A stretch of 15,791 nucleotides of DNA, taken from the NCBI GenBank assembly GCA_002493305.1, contig DKYJ01000056.1, forward strand, positions 74,186-89,976. Direction: 5' to 3'. The notes beneath the pieces were generated by a model. That model was not told where the DNA came from and ran no database searches. It saw only the letters and a program-made list of their open reading frames with translations. The position numbers and the translations under genes are program-made. This DNA is from Clostridiales bacterium UBA7103 (GTDB taxonomy: Bacteria; Bacillota; Clostridia; Oscillospirales; Oscillospiraceae). Positions 13,910-15,791 of this stretch are shown here, piece after piece. Each line of letters opens with the position of its first letter. The stretch's first letter is position 1.

Positions 13910-13956
13910 GATAAAAACCATTAAATGCGCCTCAGATCGAGACGCATTTAATGGTT
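13910..13956 (-). terminator. Terminator of the first XRE regulator gene
   Basis: AACCATTAAATGCG (13916-13929) pairs with CGCATTTAATGGTT (13943-13956). An inner CTC/GAG stem is set off by one C-A mismatch. On the - strand a TTTTTAT run follows. It lies seven bases after the stop at 13964. Confidence 0.88.
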
Positions 13957-13963
13957 GAGCATC

Positions 13964-14284
13964 TTATTTTTTTATCCAGCCAATAAACTGGCTGACCTTA
14001 TCCAACTCATCAGCATTCAGCCCTAACAGCTTTTCCTGCACAGCAGAACGGAGAGAATTAGTTCCTATACCGTTGAAAAACTCATCAGGGGTCATGTCAA
14101 AGTAGGCGATGATATTAAATAGTTCCTTGACTGACGGCAGGGCCTTACCGCTGGTTATCCCGCGAATGTATGAACCGCTCTTGCCTAAATCGAGGCTCAT
14201 ACGGTGTTCGGAAACATTCTTTTTTATGCGAAGCGCAGTAATGCGTTCACGCAGCAGGCTTTCATAGTATGCCTGTTCGTCCAT
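13964..14284 (-). CDS. XRE-family DNA-binding regulator
   Basis: A 106-aa protein with a Cro/CI-type helix-turn-helix at about 13-66: RERITALRIKKNVSEHRMSLDLGKSGSYIRGITSGKALPSVKELFNIIAYFDMTPDEFF. A C-terminal helix follows (AVQEKLLGLNADELDKVSQFIGWIKK) that may dimerise. It should bind a short palindrome, and one is present 65 bp upstream of its own start (14349-14366). The ATG at 14284 follows a G-rich site (AGGGGGCGG). It resembles the second regulator at 14529-14846 in size and layout. No partner gene shows which system it controls. Confidence 0.88.
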   Translation of the reverse strand: MDEQAYYESLLRERITALRIKKNVSEHRMSLDLGKSGSYIRGITSGKALPSVKELFNIIAYFDMTPDEFFNGIGTNSLRSAVQEKLLGLNADELDKVSQFIGWIKK

Positions 14285-14338
14285 AATACCGCCCCCTTGC
14301 TGAAGATTATTTTATCCTTAACCGTCCAAGTTTGCTGG

Positions 14339-14344
14339 TATTAT
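14339..14344 (-). promoter_or_regulatory. Likely -10 box for the first XRE gene
   Basis: TATAAT on the - strand, about 55 nt before the start codon. A -35 match 17-18 nt upstream is poor, as expected for a regulated promoter. Confidence 0.45.
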
Positions 14345-14348
14345 AATC

Positions 14349-14366
14349 TTCAATTTTTAGATTGAA
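14349..14366. promoter_or_regulatory. Palindromic operator candidate between divergent promoters
   Basis: TTCAAT, six bases, ATTGAA: a perfect 6-6-6 palindrome. Its right half overlaps the -35 of the rightward promoter and its left half lies next to the leftward -10, the typical place for an XRE operator. Confidence 0.5.
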
Positions 14367-14389
14367 ATTCCTAATATCGGTGATATAAT
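14362..14389 (+). promoter_or_regulatory. Rightward promoter with no coding gene behind it
   Basis: TTGAAA (14362-14367), 16-nt spacer, perfect TATAAT (14384-14389). Transcription would start near 14396 and run into the terminator region of the second XRE gene. No + strand reading frame with a ribosome binding site follows. Confidence 0.5.
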
Positions 14390-14493
14390 TATCAAGTTAG
14401 AAATAAATTGAATATCTGAGCACCAATAGCAGAGAGCGAACCCAAAAAAGGAAACCGGAACGATGCGCCTTGCGGGGAGGGATTTTTTTATAA
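14390..14493 (+). other. Non-coding stretch, possible small RNA from the rightward promoter
   Basis: No gene is supported here. If the rightward promoter is active, a transcript of about 100 nt would end near the T-run at 14483-14489, although no strong hairpin precedes that run. Confidence 0.25.
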
Positions 14494-14530
14494 AAAATGA
14501 GGGGTGCCTCTCTGAGACACCCTTCATTTT
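14485..14530 (-). terminator. Terminator of the second XRE regulator gene
   Basis: On the - strand AAAATGAAGGGTG pairs with CACCCCTCATTTT (14530-14518 with 14506-14494, one mismatch), then TTTTTTAT. The first arm overlaps the stop codon at 14529-14531. Confidence 0.85.
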
Positions 14531-14846
14531 ACTTATCCGTATTCCGGCTGAATGCCTGTTCCATTTGCAGGACTGCCTTTTTCTGCTCGGCTGTCAATGG
14601 CAGCCAGCCTTCAAACAGCTTTTTCAACTCCGGAGTAAGCTCTACCATCTCATTTTCGGCAAAAAATTGGGAAAGGGTAATTCCAAAGCCTGTGCAGATA
14701 GCTTCCAAAGTAGAAAAAGATGGCGTGGCATTGCGGCGAAAGATATTGGCGATCGTGGACTCAGACAGACCGCACATTTTTGCCAGTTTATACTCTGTCC
14801 ACCCGCGCTCATTCAAAAGCAAATGTAATTTTGCGTGAATATCCAT
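14529..14846 (-). CDS. XRE-family DNA-binding regulator
   Basis: A 105-aa protein with a helix-turn-helix at about 6-60: KLHLLLNERGWTEYKLAKMCGLSESTIANIFRRNATPSFSTLEAICTGFGITLSQFF. A short helical tail ends it (LTAEQKKAVLQMEQAFSRN). This is a Cro/CI-type repressor as seen on clostridial mobile elements. The ATG at 14846 follows GGTGG with suitable spacing. It is divergent from the small gene at 14976. The shared 129-bp region contains two TGTACTT copies (14863-14869, 14902-14908) that could be binding sites. Confidence 0.9.
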   Translation of the reverse strand: MDIHAKLHLLLNERGWTEYKLAKMCGLSESTIANIFRRNATPSFSTLEAICTGFGITLSQFFAENEMVELTPELKKLFEGWLPLTAEQKKAVLQMEQAFSRNTDK

Positions 14847-14906
14847 AACGTCACCACCTTACTGTACTTATTTTACCGTTTCACAAGATGGTTTTATACA
14901 GTGTAC

Positions 14907-14935
14907 TTGTAAGGAAATTACCACTATGTTAAACT
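14907..14935 (+). promoter_or_regulatory. Promoter candidate for the small + strand gene
   Basis: TTGTAA (14907-14912), 17-nt spacer, TAAACT (14930-14935), four of six matches each. The second TGTACTT copy overlaps the -35. Confidence 0.4.
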
Positions 14936-14962
14936 ATAAATGCTGTCAGAAAATACAGCAAA

Positions 14963-14967
14963 GGAGG
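14963..14967 (+). promoter_or_regulatory. Ribosome binding site choosing a GTG start
   Basis: GGAGG ends eight bases before GTG at 14976 but only two before the in-frame ATG at 14970, so the GTG is the better start. Confidence 0.7.
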
Positions 14968-14975
14968 ATATGAGC

Positions 14976-15290
14976 GTGGCAAAATCAGGACGGGCATATT
15001 TTGTTGATTTCCCAAGGAGGATGGAGGACTTGAAAATTCCCCATGATATAAATGAGGAACAGGACTATGAAATTGTGGCAAGGGTAAGTCTCGGGGCAAT
15101 TGACTATCAAAACTTTATCACGGATATGGCTGCGGACAGAAGGTTCATAGAAGATCATCATACGCAATGCGAGATGGGGAGCGTGTGGAAATGCCTGCTT
15201 GTCCAGCAGCAGGGAAAAAATGATGGCGTTTTAGTCGTTCCAGCAGACCGGTGTTATATAAAATATGCTGCCTACTACACGGGGTTATAG
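14976..15290 (+). CDS. Small uncharacterised protein, mobile-element type
   Basis: About 104 aa, soluble, beginning AKSGRAYFVDFPRRMEDLKIPHDINEEQDYEIVARVSLG. It resembles short proteins often seen beside plasmid- and ICE-borne genes in clostridia (perhaps DUF6329; from memory, not checked). A conserved-looking middle, DYQNFITDMAADRRFIEDH, and an end KNDGVLVVPADRCYIKYAAYY are visible. No catalytic motif or membrane segment is seen, and no function is offered. It is transcribed away from the XRE gene at 14846 and is the last coding gene before the tRNA repeats. Stop is TAG at 15288-15290. It may be a cargo or core gene of an island ending at the tRNA. Confidence 0.7.
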   Translation: MAKSGRAYFVDFPRRMEDLKIPHDINEEQDYEIVARVSLGAIDYQNFITDMAADRRFIEDHHTQCEMGSVWKCLLVQQQGKNDGVLVVPADRCYIKYAAYYTGL

Positions 15291-15322
15291 CCGCAGACAG
15301 TCGCAGAAACCCACTCCAAAGA

Positions 15323-15495
15323 GCAGGTCAAAAAACAAAACTACCCAGTACGCCGTCTGATGGTGGAGATAAGCGGGATCGAACCGCTGAGCTGTGCGGC
15401 GGCAAACGCCGCCCGCCGCCGGAGGCGGCTCCAATAAAACCAAGAGGTCATGGGTTCGAGGCCGCGAAAAAGGTGCAAAAAAACCTGCTCAAAAA
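15323..15495. repeat. Tandem repeat unit 1 (tRNA 3' end + GC hairpins + terminator)
   Basis: 173-bp unit. It starts GCAGGTCAAAAAACAAAAC, then carries the complement of a tRNA 3' end (15361-15390), two GC hairpins (GGCGGC/GCCGCC 15398-15413 and GCCGCC/GGCGGC 15415-15429), a T-arm-like stretch on the + strand (about 15441-15462) and half of a terminator hairpin. It is highly similar to the next unit. Small frames across it are not convincing genes. Confidence 0.9.
15361..15390 (-). pseudogene. tRNA fragment: T-arm, acceptor 3' strand and CCA (identical to intact tRNA)
   Basis: 30 bases identical to 15706-15735 of the intact tRNA. Beyond them the sequence is not tRNA; on the - strand it reads CACAGCTCAGC before the T-arm, as if a D-arm had been joined to the T-arm through the shared TCAGC. 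Confidence 0.85.
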
Positions 15496-15501
15496 GCAGG
15501 T
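15477..15501 (-). terminator. Terminator copy in the repeat (bridges units 1 and 2)
   Basis: On the - strand ACCTGC, seven-base loop, GCAGGT, then seven Ts. Same arrangement as after the intact tRNA. Confidence 0.8.
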
Positions 15502-15667
15502 CAAAAAACAAAACTACCCAGTACACCGTCTGATGGTGGAGATAGGCGGTATCAAACCGCTGAGCTGTGCGGCGGCAAACGCCGCCCGCCGCCGGAGGCG
15601 GCTTCAATAAAACCAAGAGGTCAGGGGTTCGAGGTCGCGAAAAGGGCGCAAAAAAACCTGCTCAAAA
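15496..15667. repeat. Tandem repeat unit 2
   Basis: 172-bp unit, nearly the same as unit 1 throughout. The tRNA fragment at 15534-15563 has drifted. Confidence 0.9.
15534..15563 (-). pseudogene. Diverged tRNA 3'-end fragment
   Basis: Same position in unit 2 as 15361-15390 in unit 1. The T-loop reads TTTGATA instead of TTCGATC and the stem base next to the acceptor has changed, so it is decaying. Confidence 0.8.
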
Positions 15668-15673
15668 GCAGGT
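15650..15673 (-). terminator. Terminator of the intact tRNA gene
   Basis: On the - strand ACCTGC (15673-15668), loop TTTTGA, GCAGGT (15661-15656), then seven Ts. It lies about 32 nt after the CCA end. Confidence 0.9.
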
Positions 15674-15735
15674 CAAAAAACAAAACTACCCAGTACACCG
15701 TCTAATGGTGGAGATAAGCGGGATCGAACCGCTGA
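15668..15735. repeat. Tandem repeat unit 3, partial (runs into the intact tRNA)
   Basis: The first 68 bases match units 1 and 2 up to the T-arm of the tRNA, then the intact tRNA sequence takes over. Distances between copies of the tRNA end are 173 and 172 bp. Confidence 0.9.
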
Positions 15736-15781
15736 CCTCTTGAATTCCATTCAAGCGCTCTCCCAGCTGAGCTATACCCCC
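15706..15781 (-). tRNA. tRNA with alanine-type body and GGA anticodon
   Basis: A 76-nt cloverleaf including encoded CCA. Acceptor GGGGGTA/TATCTCC, D-arm GCTC-AGCTGGGA-GAGC, anticodon arm CTTGA-ATGGAAT-TCAAG, variable loop AGGTC, T-arm AGCGG-TTCGATC-CCGCT, discriminator A. The anticodon is GGA (complement of 15746-15748), which reads serine codons TCC/TCT. A true tRNA-Ser needs a long variable arm, and here it is five bases. G3:U70 and A73, the alanyl-tRNA synthetase identity marks, are present, and the body resembles clostridial tRNA-Ala(GGC), which would differ at anticodon base 36. It would thus be charged with alanine, or be non-functional. Software may label it tRNA-Ser(GGA). The gene is followed by a proper terminator. 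Confidence 0.93.
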
Positions 15782-15791
15782 ATATTTGCGA

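Noticed and set aside
14463..14838. + strand frames opposite the second XRE gene
   Set aside because: Opposite a well-supported regulator and crossing its terminator, with no ribosome binding site.
15251..15705. Small frames across the tandem repeats (about 90-120 codons, Arg/Pro-rich)
   Set aside because: They read through tRNA fragments, GC hairpins and terminators, and repeat with the unit. Such frames next to tRNAs are commonly mis-annotated as proteins.
15323..15735. Tandem repeats as a CRISPR array
   Set aside because: Units are about 172 bp, almost identical throughout with no variable spacers, and contain tRNA and terminator sequence. No cas gene is present.

Overview
The window looks like chromosomal DNA from a GC-rich gut clostridium (Bacillota, Clostridia). 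A family such as Oscillospiraceae would fit, but that is inference. The grounds are the Firmicutes-type PheS with a four-cysteine insert, a lone IreB-family gene, strong GGAGG ribosome binding sites, TTGACA/TATAAT promoters, lipoproteins with short N-terminal signals, and GC-rich intergenic hairpins. No taxonomic marker other than protein genes and one tRNA is present.

Left part (1-7120, + strand): housekeeping. The 3' end of pheS is followed by pheT (phenylalanyl-tRNA synthetase). Next come a 340-bp structured non-coding stretch, a short ireB-family gene with a strong terminator, an OGG1-type 8-oxoguanine DNA glycosylase, a 333-bp gap filled with inverted-repeat elements, a GNAT acetyltransferase, and guaB (IMP dehydrogenase) with its own promoter, leader hairpin and terminator.

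Middle (7127-13780, - strand): a block read right to left. It starts with a cytosolic protein joining an N-terminal ParB-like segment to a Bmp/PnrA-type nucleoside-binding domain. That gene overlaps a metallophosphoesterase gene by 4 nt. A membrane acyltransferase of the DUF1624/HGSNAT type follows, with its own promoter and terminator. Last comes a two-gene lipoprotein operon: one protein is propeller-like only, the other joins a propeller-like half to an extracellular solute-binding half.

Right part (13800-15791): accessory in character. It holds two small XRE-type regulators on the - strand, a small + strand protein resembling ones found on clostridial mobile elements, and then two-and-a-bit tandem units of about 172 bp. 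Each unit carries the 3' end of a tRNA and that tRNA's terminator. The intact tRNA lies at the right edge on the - strand. It has an alanine-tRNA body, including G3:U70 and a short variable loop, but its anticodon is GGA (serine). This is the most unusual single observation in the window.

Other points of note are an internal duplication of the tRNA-binding domain in PheT, the coupled Bmp-fusion/phosphoesterase pair, the two related lipoproteins of which one lacks the binding half, and a ribosome-binding-site duplication flanking the inverted-repeat insertion before the GNAT gene.
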